This document shows positions 8,860 through 18,334 of a stretch of DNA of 64,000 bases, one piece after another. The position numbers and the translations under genes are program-made. Origin of the DNA: Robertmurraya sp047302285 (GTDB lineage: Bacteria; Bacillota; Bacilli; Bacillales; Cytobacillaceae); NCBI RefSeq assembly GCF_047302285.1, contig NZ_CP154845.1, forward strand, positions 4,650,001 through 4,714,000, written 5' to 3'. Position 1 is the stretch's first letter. Each line of letters begins with the position of its first letter. The notes beneath the pieces were generated by a model, which did no database searches, had not been told where the DNA came from, and saw only the letters and a list, made by a program, of their open reading frames with translations.

Positions 8860-9597
8860 TCAAGGCTGTTCCAGCTCCTCTTCATTCAATATCATAACAT
8901 AATCGATCGTTAGCTTTCCGTTAGAGAAGGTGTTCCCATTCGTGTCCTCTGGAAATCTTTCGTTTCCCAATCGGTCATAAGCAATCCACCCAAAAAACAG
9001 ATTCGGATCCGAAAACATTTCATTAAAGAAAAAATCCGTCTGTTGAGATGAATCCGTTTTTATAAAGGATTTCTTCACAGCCGCCCACTCCTCTGGCAAC
9101 TGTAATACCCCATAAGTTTTCTCTTGAAGAGAGACATTCGTCTCCAACTGTATTCTTGGATAATAAGTCTCTTTTCCTTCCATCACTTGATATCCTCTTT
9201 CTCTTATCATGTAAAAACTCATCGAATCCAAGAAATTATCAGGTGATATATTCCATACAAAATAATAAGATGATGGCTTTCTACTATTAATCTCCCAAAC
9301 CATCGGTCCACCTTTTGTATCAATCCGGTCAACATGCCAGCTTCTCTTTTGCCAGACCCAATAACTCAGACCATAATCTCCCGTTTCTGAAATAAAAGGA
9401 ACAAGTGTATGTCGTTCATCTATCTGAATTAAATCTTGGATTTCTTCAGCATTTGCTTCAGGGAAAAATTGATTAATCTCTTCGATTAACATCTCCGCTA
9501 CAGGAAAAGGAAATGGCTTTGAAAAGAAAAATAAGTAAATGAAGATAGAGGATAACACAGCGATCCCCGCACCTATTCCTATAAGCTTCTTTCTCAC
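8860..9597 (-). CDS. Membrane-anchored extracytoplasmic protein of unknown function
   Basis: 245 residues with a single N-terminal membrane helix (residues 5-25, ending SIFIYLFFFS) and no lipobox, so it is probably an outward-facing anchored protein. The remainder is mixed and aromatic-rich (SYWVWQKRSWHVDRID) and recalls small Bacillus proteins encoded beside membrane partners. It is 2 bp after the upstream membrane gene and co-transcribed with it. I do not recognise a family. Confidence 0.6.
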   Translation of the reverse strand: MRKKLIGIGAGIAVLSSIFIYLFFFSKPFPFPVAEMLIEEINQFFPEANAEEIQDLIQIDERHTLVPFISETGDYGLSYWVWQKRSWHVDRIDTKGGPMVWEINSRKPSSYYFVWNISPDNFLDSMSFYMIRERGYQVMEGKETYYPRIQLETNVSLQEKTYGVLQLPEEWAAVKKSFIKTDSSQQTDFFFNEMFSDPNLFFGWIAYDRLGNERFPEDTNGNTFSNGKLTIDYVMILNEEELEQP

Positions 9598-9599
9598 TT

Positions 9600-10313
9600 T
9601 TATTCTCCTTTCCTTAACAGCATTGAATCCTCAGAACGAAAATAATACTGATCACTCGATGTTAAAATCAAAATCCCTTTTCCATCTTCTTCTAAATAAA
9701 TACTTGGCTGAAGACCACTTCCCCATTTCGATGAAACGCCAATGACTTGATAAGGGAAACGTTCCTTTCCTTCATTCAAGTCTGCATTCATATAGGTTTC
9801 TTCATACCACTTTTCACTATAAACGGTGTCCTCTTTTAATTGAGATAATTGATTCAGCAGTATTTCTTTGTTAAGTACTCGCTCTTCCCCGGATGGATGA
9901 ATATTAATGATGAATGCCTTCTCAACGTTCCCAATATACGTGGCTGGGTCACTCTTCGGATAAAATCCATGGTGGATTGGGATCGAAATGAACGTCATCA
10001 AGAGGAAAAGAAAATTTGCCCAAAATCCTAACCAGGCAAATAGACGATACTTCTGCCACCTTTCTACATCCCCTTTAAACAAATATAAAATCCAAACCCC
10101 GAGGGGCAATATCGGCAATCTGACCGGCGTGTCAAACAAATTAATATTAATGGAGAAAGAAAAAAGCCCTACGAGAACGACAATCCCAATCTTCCAAACT
10201 GGTATTCCCACCATTTGCTTCTTTCGAATTCGATAAGCGAAATATCCAATGAGACACCAAACCAAAATATTCATGGTGATTCCAATAATATCTATTTGAA
10301 AATCGAGTTCCAT
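9600..10313 (-). CDS. Membrane protein of unknown function
   Basis: About 237 residues. The start is placed at 10313 because an AGGAGGAG site lies nine bases before that ATG; an upstream in-frame ATG at 10358 would put this site inside the gene. Four membrane helices are seen in the first 120 residues (around 9-27, 37-55, 60-78 and 92-112). A soluble tail of about 110 residues follows. It forms an operon with the anchored protein at 8860-9597, and together they may form a complex. No known domain recognised. Confidence 0.6.
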   Translation of the reverse strand: MELDFQIDIIGITMNILVWCLIGYFAYRIRKKQMVGIPVWKIGIVVLVGLFSFSININLFDTPVRLPILPLGVWILYLFKGDVERWQKYRLFAWLGFWANFLFLLMTFISIPIHHGFYPKSDPATYIGNVEKAFIINIHPSGEERVLNKEILLNQLSQLKEDTVYSEKWYEETYMNADLNEGKERFPYQVIGVSSKWGSGLQPSIYLEEDGKGILILTSSDQYYFRSEDSMLLRKGE

Positions 10314-10456
10314 TTTGACAAACTCCTCCTGAAGTGAGAATCCTCCTGTTGAGGTCATACTTTTCTAATCCAACTTATGCAGCACCTACATAAAAAATCA
10401 TAGCACAAATTTAGCAAATGATTCCAAAATATTGGGAATGCTTTTTATACAAAGTT

Positions 10457-10484
10457 GATTTTTGGCTAATTTGAGCCAAAAATC
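10457..10484. repeat. Perfect 11-bp inverted repeat
   Basis: GATTTTTGGCT and AGCCAAAAATC flank AATTTG. It lies in the 340-bp gap between 10359 and 10701. There is no downstream T-run, so it may be an operator or an RNA hairpin. Apart from this and the terminator at 10515, the gap shows nothing coding. Confidence 0.5.
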
Positions 10485-10514
10485 GTTTTCTATAATATGA
10501 AAACAACGTTCATT

Positions 10515-10546
10515 AAAAAAGACCCTCGTATACACACGAAGGTCTT
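10515..10546 (-). terminator. Terminator of the germinant receptor operon
   Basis: On the minus strand, AAGACCTTCGT and ACGAGGGTCTT pair around a short loop and are followed by six Ts. It lies downstream of the GerC-type gene. Confidence 0.75.
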
Positions 10547-10701
10547 AGTAATTAGATTCATCAATTAAATTTCCAAAAGTTTCATGAAGGGAAAAGAACC
10601 ATCGTGTTTATCATTACATATCAAGTTTATTGGTTTCATGTTTATCCCCTCCTCTTTTACATATGTTAAATATATCAAATTTTCAGATAAAGTAAATAGA
10701 T

Positions 10702-11763
10702 TTACAGTTTTAAAATTCCACTATTTTGAATGTCGACCTCAAATTGAATATCAGCAGATACACGAGGATAATATTTGGAACGCCATTTTTTAAGCTCTTT
10801 ACGAGGTAATTGATTTCTAAATAGCTGGCCAATTCCTAGTATATCTGATTCTTTTTGTTGTAAGTTGGTAAACATCTTATTAAATCGATCTCCTAACTGC
10901 TCACTCAATTGTTTTTTGATTATGCTTTCCGTAGCGTCCTTCTCAGCTTCTAAAATAGTCACCTTTAAATAAACGGTTGTCGAAAGCTCCGGGATACCTT
11001 CTACTATACGTGAGCGATGTCTTATCGTGTTATTCAATATTTTAACCGTAGCAATATCCATCACCTCAATAATCCCCTGTGTGCTTTCTCCATTAAAAGC
11101 GTTATATAATAAAGTTTCCTTCTGATCAATTTTACTTACCATTTTCCCTTCCTTAATTACGCCAGAGCCAGCTTGTTCAACATTCGTAGGCTTTCCTAGC
11201 CTTATAACGGGGACTGCTACATCATACGTCAATGAGTACATACTTCTATATATATGCCAAACCCTCGTTAGAGCGACTTCAGGAGTCCAACCTGCATTTT
11301 TTTCAAAGCAATCCAATAAAATGGTTACTTCTGGTCCTGTACCCTTCTTTATGTTTGAAAAAAAAGTGTCCAAATCATCTTCATAAATAGAGAATAATGC
11401 CTTTGAAGGAATGTCTCTTGATCGTAAAAAAGTGGATATAATTTTATCAAATCCCTCTTCGGCAATCTGATTATCAACAACAATAACTTTGATATGTAAT
11501 AAGTCTACTTGACTTTCCATATTTGTACTGATCTTATCAATAATTTCATTAATACTTTTCCCTGTTTCCTCCACAACGCTCGTCTCAACTTTCCCATTGG
11601 TTAAAGTTGGAATTTGTAAATATACTTTGAATTCGTCACCTACCTTAGAAACGCCCAGAACTACAGGCATGACACGATGGTTAATATCCTTATTATCCCA
11701 ACACCCTATTAAAAAACATACTGATGCAATTATGATGAAAATCTTAATGGTTCTCTTACACAT
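10702..11763 (-). CDS. gerAC: Spore germinant receptor subunit C, Ger(x)C lipoprotein
   Basis: About 353 residues. The start is set at the ATG at 11763 because GGAGGGA lies eight bases before it, inside the longer ORF that begins at 11778. A lipoprotein signal ends in LIGC, followed by WDNKDINHR, the classic start of mature Ger(x)C proteins (WD near the acylated Cys). The C-terminus resembles the family's domain III (DRFNKMFTNLQQKESDILGIG). GerC-type subunits sit on the outer face of the spore inner membrane and complete the receptor with A and B subunits. It overlaps the B gene by 8 bp. The symbol denotes the family only. Confidence 0.9.
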   Translation of the reverse strand: MCKRTIKIFIIIASVCFLIGCWDNKDINHRVMPVVLGVSKVGDEFKVYLQIPTLTNGKVETSVVEETGKSINEIIDKISTNMESQVDLLHIKVIVVDNQIAEEGFDKIISTFLRSRDIPSKALFSIYEDDLDTFFSNIKKGTGPEVTILLDCFEKNAGWTPEVALTRVWHIYRSMYSLTYDVAVPVIRLGKPTNVEQAGSGVIKEGKMVSKIDQKETLLYNAFNGESTQGIIEVMDIATVKILNNTIRHRSRIVEGIPELSTTVYLKVTILEAEKDATESIIKKQLSEQLGDRFNKMFTNLQQKESDILGIGQLFRNQLPRKELKKWRSKYYPRVSADIQFEVDIQNSGILKL

Positions 11764-12847
11764 GAGACTTCCCTCCATTCTTCTTAGCTCTAATTCCTAG
11801 AAATAATAAAGATAGCGGAGTTATAAACAACACGTATAATCTCAGTCCTGTATTCCATCCGAATATACGTTCAACCTCAGACCAATTTGGAATGAACAAA
11901 CAGAAAATAAAAGTGAAAATGACCGTAATCGCAACTAAATATTGAAAATGAACAATCGGGACATAGTGATTCACGATTTTTACTGTAATATAAATTGAAA
12001 TCGATAGAAACAACATTAAAAACGTAATGGAGCAGAGTAGAAAAAAGACCGTTATGCGATCAAAAGCAAGCCAATTAATATTGACCGCATCTGTTGCCAC
12101 CGCAAATGGAAACATCATGGTTGAAGCCGTCTCCTGACCAAAAGTAAGAATTGGAATATAGACAGAAATAAAAAAGAATGGAGCGATGCATATTGCTGCG
12201 ATTAAGATATCTTTATTTTTGAAGGACAATGCAGGCTGAACAAATCCTAGAAAAAGATACCCTCCTCCAACAGCAAAAAGACTTTTGAAATAGGATGGAT
12301 GTGACAAAAAGTGAAAATCACTATACCAAATAGGCAATAGATAATACCAGTCCACATTCTGTAAGGAGAATAATAATACTAAAAAAATCGATGGTATAAA
12401 AATGAGCGCAAATAACATCGATGCTCGAAAGATGGACTGTATTCCTAATAATGCTAAATAGGTTGAGAGCAATAGCAAGAGAGCCATAACACACCATAAA
12501 GGCGTTTTAGATAGGAAGATAATAATCATAACTTCAGAGTAAGCTCTTACGGTAATTACTAACGCCATGAAGAAATAGAGGCACAGGGGCAATAAGAACA
12601 ATAATGAATACACCTTTCCAGCCCTTGAAAAGATCATAATAACAGATTGACCTGGAAAATAACTTAGCCCTTTCATAAAAAGTGAGATCATAATAAAATG
12701 GATCAACACGGCTATAAGAATAGGTATCCAATGACTGCTATCTGTACTCTCGATGATATTCCTTGGATACATAAAGAATATTAACCCTAAGTGAATGAGA
12801 AAATATAAGACTGGTACTTGCATATTTTTAGCCACTGGTTGTATCAC
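11756..12847 (-). CDS. gerAB: Spore germinant receptor subunit B (GerB/APC-type membrane protein)
   Basis: 363 residues with about ten predicted membrane helices throughout, typical of GerAB-type subunits, which adopt an amino-acid-transporter fold and bind the germinant. The start is GTG at 12847, eight bases after AAGGA, which makes a 20-bp overlap with the A-subunit gene. Characteristic features are the PVLYFLIHLGLIFF start and the AFDRITVFFLL segment. The germinant cannot be read from sequence. The symbol denotes the family only. Confidence 0.9.
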   Translation of the reverse strand: MIQPVAKNMQVPVLYFLIHLGLIFFMYPRNIIESTDSSHWIPILIAVLIHFIMISLFMKGLSYFPGQSVIMIFSRAGKVYSLLFLLPLCLYFFMALVITVRAYSEVMIIIFLSKTPLWCVMALLLLLSTYLALLGIQSIFRASMLFALIFIPSIFLVLLFSLQNVDWYYLLPIWYSDFHFLSHPSYFKSLFAVGGGYLFLGFVQPALSFKNKDILIAAICIAPFFFISVYIPILTFGQETASTMMFPFAVATDAVNINWLAFDRITVFFLLCSITFLMLFLSISIYITVKIVNHYVPIVHFQYLVAITVIFTFIFCLFIPNWSEVERIFGWNTGLRLYVLFITPLSLLFLGIRAKKNGGKSHV

Positions 12848-14156
12848 CCTGTTCTTCCTTTAGTGGAATGTAAGGAATATCGAAGGTTCTAATACTGGAC
12901 AGATAAGAACAAATAATAAAGAGACCGGCAAATATTCCAAGCATCCCATAAATCGAAGCAAATACGACAACAATATACTTGAAAAAACGAATGGATATGG
13001 AATTTTGATAACCAATAACAGTGGAATTGGCAATCATCGTTGCCGCTAACACAATAATTAACAAATTGCTGACCAACTTTGCTTCTACCACTGCTTGCCC
13101 AAGAATAATCCCACCAACCATGGTGATCGTTGGACCAATACTTTTGGGCAGACGGGAGCTGGCTTCAAGAATGAGCTCTAGAACCAATAGCATGAGCAGC
13201 ACCTCCAACAGAGCAGGATAAGGGACACCCTCTCTACTCTGAGCGATCGATAAAGCTAGCTCGATGCGTAATACTTCCGGATTAACTGACACTAATGCAA
13301 TATATAAACTAGGAGCAAGTACGGCAACAAGAAGCCCGATAATACGGAGGCAGCGAATCATTAGCATCATAGGGTATAAATAATTCCGATCATTTTCTGA
13401 AAAGAGCAAATCAGAAAGCTGACTCGGAAGCACTAAAGCAAAAGGAATTCTATCGATAAAAAAGACCACTTTTCCTTTGATTAACGCTTGACTCACCTCG
13501 AGAGGTAACTCTGTAATACGAAATTTGGGGATAAGTGACCATGTTGAGATGCCAAGTATTTTCATCAAATCTTGAATCGTTTCTACATTTTGTTTTTTCC
13601 TATTTTTTAAAAGCTTAGTAATCGAATCTACTAATAGTTGGCTCGTTTTCTCTTTAACATATAGGAGTGTTACCTCCTTTTCGTGCTCTTCTCCAATCAT
13701 AAAGCTACTAACGACAAGATCTTTTGACACTAGCTGTTTTCTCATCAATCCTAGATTCGTAGACAGATCTTCATTAAAGGAGTTCATCGGTCCACTTAGT
13801 ACACTTTCATTTGCAGGTGCTTCTATGGCCCTGTCAAGCGTCCGCGGCTTTGCCTTAATGCTGAGAAAAGTGTTTGTGTCTGAAATATAGCTTACAAGAT
13901 TCCCTTTCAATATTTCTGATTGCGCTTGCTCTTGCTGCTCCACTTTTTTCCCAAGAGCTTGAAGAATCGCTGTTATTTCATGGGCATCGACTTTATCTGA
14001 TATGACCCTCTCAACCTCTTGCATCGTGGTAGGAAAATCCATTAACGAGTGCAACCCCAAAAAGACAATATGAAGTTCGTCATAATGCTGTTCAATTTTG
14101 AAGAAATCATCATTAGATCGAAAAGCTTCACATAAACCCTTCCAAACTTCCTCCAT
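12828..14156 (-). CDS. gerAA: Spore germinant receptor subunit A (GerA family)
   Basis: 442 residues. The hydrophilic N-terminal half (1-245) has the family motif DGPMNSF-like segment SGPMNSFNEDLSTNLGLMRK and KGKVVFFIDRIPFALVLP. The C-terminal half has about five membrane helices (from residue 275), including the conserved REGVPYPALLEVLLM and GGIILGQAVVEAKLVSN. It is slightly shorter than the usual 470-500 residues. It leads a leftward A-B-C operon expressed, by family knowledge, late in the forespore, and the ATG follows AAAGGAG. The symbol denotes the family only. Confidence 0.92.
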   Translation of the reverse strand: MEEVWKGLCEAFRSNDDFFKIEQHYDELHIVFLGLHSLMDFPTTMQEVERVISDKVDAHEITAILQALGKKVEQQEQAQSEILKGNLVSYISDTNTFLSIKAKPRTLDRAIEAPANESVLSGPMNSFNEDLSTNLGLMRKQLVSKDLVVSSFMIGEEHEKEVTLLYVKEKTSQLLVDSITKLLKNRKKQNVETIQDLMKILGISTWSLIPKFRITELPLEVSQALIKGKVVFFIDRIPFALVLPSQLSDLLFSENDRNYLYPMMLMIRCLRIIGLLVAVLAPSLYIALVSVNPEVLRIELALSIAQSREGVPYPALLEVLLMLLVLELILEASSRLPKSIGPTITMVGGIILGQAVVEAKLVSNLLIIVLAATMIANSTVIGYQNSISIRFFKYIVVVFASIYGMLGIFAGLFIICSYLSSIRTFDIPYIPLKEEQGDTTSG

Positions 14157-14229
14157 ATTTGGGTCTCCTTTGCATAAATATGGTATAGTATCCCAAAAAC
14201 GGATGGATTATATGTAAATTTGCGGAATA

Positions 14230-14263
14230 ATAAAAACTCCCAGCCAAATCTGAGAGTTTTTAT
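14230..14263 (-). terminator. Terminator downstream of the lnrN-like gene
   Basis: ATAAAAACTC and GAGTTTTTAT form a 10-bp stem, extended by CAG/CTG inside. It follows the ABC permease gene ending at 14268. Confidence 0.75.
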
Positions 14264-14267
14264 CCAC

Positions 14268-15368
14268 CTATCCCCTTCTCCGCTCCACTAAATTAATTCC
14301 TAGCCCCATGTAAATCACAAACATGAGCAAAAGAAGAGATACAGATAGGGAAATATCATTCCAACTAGCACTATATAAAGTAACATTTAACATTGCATCC
14401 ACTGCATGCGTTAACGGGAAGAGATCGGCAATAAATAATAAAAATGGATTGCTAATTGTCCCTGGTGGCATGTACAACCCACTCACGACTGGGATCATCG
14501 GAATAACTGAAGCAAAAACGGAATTGAATTTTTCAGGTGTCCTCAAAAATCCGCTAATCAACATCGCCAAGCTTACCATGCTTAACGTATAAACCGCAGC
14601 GATCATAACAATTAAACGGAAGTCCCCTAATTCAAAGTTCAGTACATATTTAAATAAAAGCAAGACGGCCATGACCTGAAAAAAGCCAATGCCAAAACTA
14701 TAAAGAAGATGCCCCATATACATATTCGTTTTTGACACTGGTGAAAGGATCAATCGATTCCAAATTCCACTTACCTTATCTGCATTGATTCCATTCACTT
14801 TAAAGCCAATCGTAAACATAACGACAAAGAGAGTGAAGGTAAACAGGAGCTGCGTCCCCATATCATGCTTAGGGATTTCTCCTCCACTAATGGATTGGGT
14901 TTGCACTTTAATAGGAGGGTTCTCTAAATAACGCTCAACCTTACTTCTGATTTCTGTCGTATTCCCCGTACCCACCGCTGCTTGGAGCTGGGCTTCCTCC
15001 GTATATACTTTATGCACTTCTTGCTCAACGAGCTGGATCGTTGTATTGTCTGAAGAAGCAATTAAACGGTAATCAGCTTCCATCAATTGAAGGGCGACAC
15101 TACTTTTTCCAGATGATACATTTTCCCGCGCTTCTTCTTCCTCTGCCAGTACAAAATTCAAAGCCTCACTTTCTTTCAACAAACCGATCCATTTTTCTTC
15201 GATTTCATTGGCATTTGGTCCACTGCTAAAAACGGATACGGTTGGCGGTTTTCCAAATGAACTATTTCCAAAGATTAGCGTTGCTAAAATACTAATCACG
15301 ATAAATAAAATAAGCGTAAACGGTTTTCGGATATCTTTCTTTAATTGTGCCTTAAATACCGCAAACAT
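14268..15368 (-). CDS. lnrN: ABC-2 type permease, LnrN-like
   Basis: 366 residues. One N-terminal membrane helix (17-35), an extracytoplasmic domain of about 140 residues, then five helices ending near the C-terminus: the ABC2_membrane_3 layout. It overlaps the LnrM-like gene by 1 bp. With ATPase and partner permease it would form the exporter that, in B. subtilis, gives resistance to linearmycin-type polyenes. Gene order J-K-L-M-N and sizes match the yfiJKLMN (lnrJKLMN) locus. Assignment rests on layout and family, not alignment. Confidence 0.75.
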   Translation of the reverse strand: MFAVFKAQLKKDIRKPFTLILFIVISILATLIFGNSSFGKPPTVSVFSSGPNANEIEEKWIGLLKESEALNFVLAEEEEARENVSSGKSSVALQLMEADYRLIASSDNTTIQLVEQEVHKVYTEEAQLQAAVGTGNTTEIRSKVERYLENPPIKVQTQSISGGEIPKHDMGTQLLFTFTLFVVMFTIGFKVNGINADKVSGIWNRLILSPVSKTNMYMGHLLYSFGIGFFQVMAVLLLFKYVLNFELGDFRLIVMIAAVYTLSMVSLAMLISGFLRTPEKFNSVFASVIPMIPVVSGLYMPPGTISNPFLLFIADLFPLTHAVDAMLNVTLYSASWNDISLSVSLLLLMFVIYMGLGINLVERRRG

Positions 15369-16627
15369 TACATACTCTCCTTTCTTGGAAATAGTGCCAC
15401 ACTAACTACCATACACCCTATAAAGAAAACGATTAGCATCGACAATGGAACCCATAAATCGGTATAGACTCCATTTTGTATCCATTTAATCAGGACCGAT
15501 TGGGTTAAGCCATTCGGCGTCCAATCTCCGATCTTCTGAAAAACTTCAGGAAGGCCTTGAAGAGGGAAGAAGTTCCCACCGAGAGCAGCCATCATCATGA
15601 TCATGACCGTGAAAATTCCATTGGCCGCATTGAGATCTTGTAACCTTAAAGTGATCATTGTAAATAACGCCGACAACCCCGATACGGTGAAGACGAAAAA
15701 GGTAAGAACGAGCAACAATCCGTTCCAAAATGCTATCGAATGGTCTGGAAAAACATCAAATAAAAGCTGAATGGCTACTAACGTAAGAATGATTTGAACC
15801 CAACAAAAACAAAAGGTGGAAATCGTCTTACCCATTAGAAATGCTAAAGGATTGCTATTTGATAAAATAATTCGATTAAATACTCGCTCTCTTTTTTCCG
15901 TGACAGTTTTCATGGCAACGGTTTGAGCGATAAATAACGTAAAGAGGGTGCTCATCGCGATCGTAAAATATTGAACCATCGTGTACGTTTTCGTTTCCTC
16001 CATTTTTTCGATTCCCCCTACTGGGAGAACAGGTTCGTTTCCACTTGTTTCCCCTGTGCTCTTAAGAGCAAATTGAAAATTAAGGTTGTGCACGAACTGA
16101 TTGACCATATTTTGAAGTACTTGAACTTCTGTCGAAAATTCTTCTGCCTGTATCGTTATTGATGTATCTGTGTCCTCTCCTAGTATGACTGCAGATAATA
16201 CATCTTCGGTAAATCGCTTCGGAATTTTTAGATAAGCATCGAGCTTTCCGTCCGCTACTAATCTTAAGGCTTCTTCTTCTGTTAATTCTTCTACTTTTAT
16301 CCATTCCTTCAACTCTGGATTATGGAGAAAATTCTCGAGCATTCTCTTCGGTTCATTTAAGGATGCCTGTCTCCGCAGTTCCTCCTTTTCATTCGAAGGG
16401 AGAGCCATTTGTTCAACCAAGTCTTCAAACTCTCTCAATCCTGAAGTAGTCTCCTCATCCTGAACGACTCCTAAACTTATATTCACCTGATTTTCTTCAC
16501 CATTAAATAATCCGGCAAAGGCAAAGTTCAGTACGATAATCAGAACGATTGGAAGAAGTAAAGACATTAGCAGTCCTATCCGATCTCGCCAGAATACCAA
16601 TAAATCTTTTTTTAAAAATGACCACAT
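15368..16627 (-). CDS. lnrM: ABC-2 type permease, LnrM-like
   Basis: 419 residues with the same topology as its neighbour: N-terminal helix (19-38, LLLPIVLIIVLNFAFAG), a large extracytoplasmic region (about 40-220) and five or six C-terminal helices. The motif TVTEKRERVFNRIILSNSNP is the cytoplasmic coupling segment found in ABC-2 drug exporters. It lies 16 bp after the ATPase gene and is followed by lnrN. Likely partner in a heterodimeric lipophilic-drug exporter. Confidence 0.78.
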   Translation of the reverse strand: MWSFLKKDLLVFWRDRIGLLMSLLLPIVLIIVLNFAFAGLFNGEENQVNISLGVVQDEETTSGLREFEDLVEQMALPSNEKEELRRQASLNEPKRMLENFLHNPELKEWIKVEELTEEEALRLVADGKLDAYLKIPKRFTEDVLSAVILGEDTDTSITIQAEEFSTEVQVLQNMVNQFVHNLNFQFALKSTGETSGNEPVLPVGGIEKMEETKTYTMVQYFTIAMSTLFTLFIAQTVAMKTVTEKRERVFNRIILSNSNPLAFLMGKTISTFCFCWVQIILTLVAIQLLFDVFPDHSIAFWNGLLLVLTFFVFTVSGLSALFTMITLRLQDLNAANGIFTVMIMMMAALGGNFFPLQGLPEVFQKIGDWTPNGLTQSVLIKWIQNGVYTDLWVPLSMLIVFFIGCMVVSVALFPRKESM

Positions 16628-16643
16628 TTCTTTTGCCTCCCTT

Positions 16644-17579
16644 CTAATCTCTCAACGATTTTCCAGTTAAATGTAGAAATACATCTTCGAGACTTGGGAT
16701 CTCCATTTGAAAGTGTGTTATTTGAATTCCTTCTTTTTCAGCGGCATGTACGACGTCACTTAATAAATGGCTCCCCTTTTTAACAATGATTCGTAGACCA
16801 TTACTTGTTTCATCAACCTGACGAACATCCTTCATTATTCTTATCGTACCTACCAACTCTTCACTTTCCTTGCTAAGTTGAACTTGGATCGTATCATCAT
16901 TTGATAAAATGCTAAGTAATTCCGACTTGCTACCTGAAGCCACGATATGTCCGTGGTCCATAATATAGACGCGGTCACACAACTGCTCTACTTCCTCCAT
17001 GTAATGGCTTGTATAAAGAATCGACGTTCCGTACTGTTCATTTAACCTGCGTACTGTCTCAAGAATGTGATTTCTTGATTGGGGATCAATACCTACTGTA
17101 GGCTCATCCAAAATCAATATTTTCGGTTGATGGAGCAATGCAGCAGCAATATTAATTCTTCTTTTCATCCCGCCAGAAAAAGTTTTGATTACCTCTTTTT
17201 GACGGTTTTTCAAACCGACCATTTCAAGAACTTCCTGAATCCTGCTCTCAATTGCATCCTTATCCACCTTATAAATCTCACCAAAAAATTTCAGATTTTC
17301 ATATGCCGATAATTCTTCATATAAAGCAATTTCCTGAGGTACAACCCCGAGAACCTTACGGATATCAGTGGGATTCTTGATAATGCTCTTTCCTTCAAAC
17401 ACCACATCCCCAGATGTTGGTTTCAACAAAGACGAAATCATGGAGATTGTCGTGGATTTTCCCGCTCCATTTGGTCCAAGAAGCCCGACTGATTCACCCT
17501 CATTTAAATATAGATTGACCTCATCGACCGCTTTCTTGTCTTTATATGTCTTGCTCAGATTTATCGTTTCAAGCATCAT
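16644..17579 (-). CDS. lnrL: ABC transporter ATP-binding protein, LnrL-like
   Basis: 311 residues, the same length as B. subtilis LnrL (YfiL). Walker A GPNGAGKS (residue about 34), Q-loop VVPQEIALYEEL, signature FSGGMKRR, Walker B ILILDEPTVGID and an H-loop in TSHYMEE. The C-terminal tail of about 90 residues is typical of DrrA-like drug exporters. A terminator separates it from the two-component genes upstream, so it has its own promoter (AT-rich stretch 17585-17620), which the response regulator probably activates. Confidence 0.88.
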   Translation of the reverse strand: MMLETINLSKTYKDKKAVDEVNLYLNEGESVGLLGPNGAGKSTTISMISSLLKPTSGDVVFEGKSIIKNPTDIRKVLGVVPQEIALYEELSAYENLKFFGEIYKVDKDAIESRIQEVLEMVGLKNRQKEVIKTFSGGMKRRINIAAALLHQPKILILDEPTVGIDPQSRNHILETVRRLNEQYGTSILYTSHYMEEVEQLCDRVYIMDHGHIVASGSKSELLSILSNDDTIQVQLSKESEELVGTIRIMKDVRQVDETSNGLRIIVKKGSHLLSDVVHAAEKEGIQITHFQMEIPSLEDVFLHLTGKSLRD

Positions 17580-17626
17580 TTACACTCCTTCATATAGGTT
17601 GTATCTATATCTTCTCCTACTAAGAG

Positions 17627-17658
17627 TAAAAAAAAGAAACAGTCTTACCACTGTCTCT
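17627..17658 (-). terminator. Terminator between lnrK-like and lnrL-like genes
   Basis: On the minus strand AGAGACAGT pairs with ACTGTTTCT (one G-U pair) and is followed by eight Ts. It ends the two-component operon and leaves the ABC operon under separate control. Confidence 0.8.
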
Positions 17659-17701
17659 AGTCACTCTCTTTCATTTTATTCATTACTTTCATCACATTAA
17701 T

Positions 17702-18334
17702 TTAAACGAGGTTATGGCGAATCGCGTAAATCGCTAACTGTGTCCGATCTCTTAACCCTAACTTATTTAATATTTGACTGGTATTATTTTTCACCGTTCC
17801 CACTGATATTGCCAATCGTTCAGAAATTTCCCCATTACTAAGGCCTTCCCCGATACAGGTTAAAATGTCTCTTTCTCGAGGAGTTAAAGAAGGATCTGGC
17901 TCTTGCTGTTGCTCACGATTGAGCAGGATAGGCATCACTTTCGCGGCGACATGATCTTCAATGGCAAGCCCTCCCGCTAACGCACTACGGATAGAACGTA
18001 GCAAGGATTCGGTATCTCCCGATTTCAAGATATAGCCACTAACTCCTATTTTTAAAGTTTCTAACACATATTGATTATCATCAAAAGTAGTAAGCATCAG
18101 CATTTTCGTTAGGGGCCAACGGGATTGAATCACCTTCGCAGTTTCGATTCCATCCATTTCAGGCATTCTGATATCTAGAATCACGATGTCAAAGGCCATC
18201 TTCTCACAAAGTTGTATTGCCTCTTTGCCATTATTCGCTTCTCCTACAACCTTCATTTCTTCATCTGACTCAATCATCATTTTCAGTCCTTGCCTGACCA
18301 TCACTTGGTCCTCAGCTAATAAAATCCGAATCAT
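17702..18334 (-). CDS. lnrK: NarL/LuxR-family response regulator, LnrK-like
   Basis: 210 residues. Receiver domain with the phosphoacceptor Asp in DIVILDIRMPEMDG and Lys in GYILKSGDT. LuxR-type helix-turn-helix at the C-terminus (LTPRERDILTCIGEGLSNGE, then ISVGTVKNNTSQILNKLGLRDR). It overlaps the kinase gene by 4 bp and precedes the ABC exporter genes, matching LnrK, the activator of lnrLMN in B. subtilis. Confidence 0.85.
   Translation of the reverse strand: MIRILLAEDQVMVRQGLKMMIESDEEMKVVGEANNGKEAIQLCEKMAFDIVILDIRMPEMDGIETAKVIQSRWPLTKMLMLTTFDDNQYVLETLKIGVSGYILKSGDTESLLRSIRSALAGGLAIEDHVAAKVMPILLNREQQQEPDPSLTPRERDILTCIGEGLSNGEISERLAISVGTVKNNTSQILNKLGLRDRTQLAIYAIRHNLV

Noticed and set aside
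10584..10793. 69-codon plus-strand ORF at the end of the ger operon
   Set aside because: Its second half is antisense to the GerC-type gene and it lacks a ribosome site.
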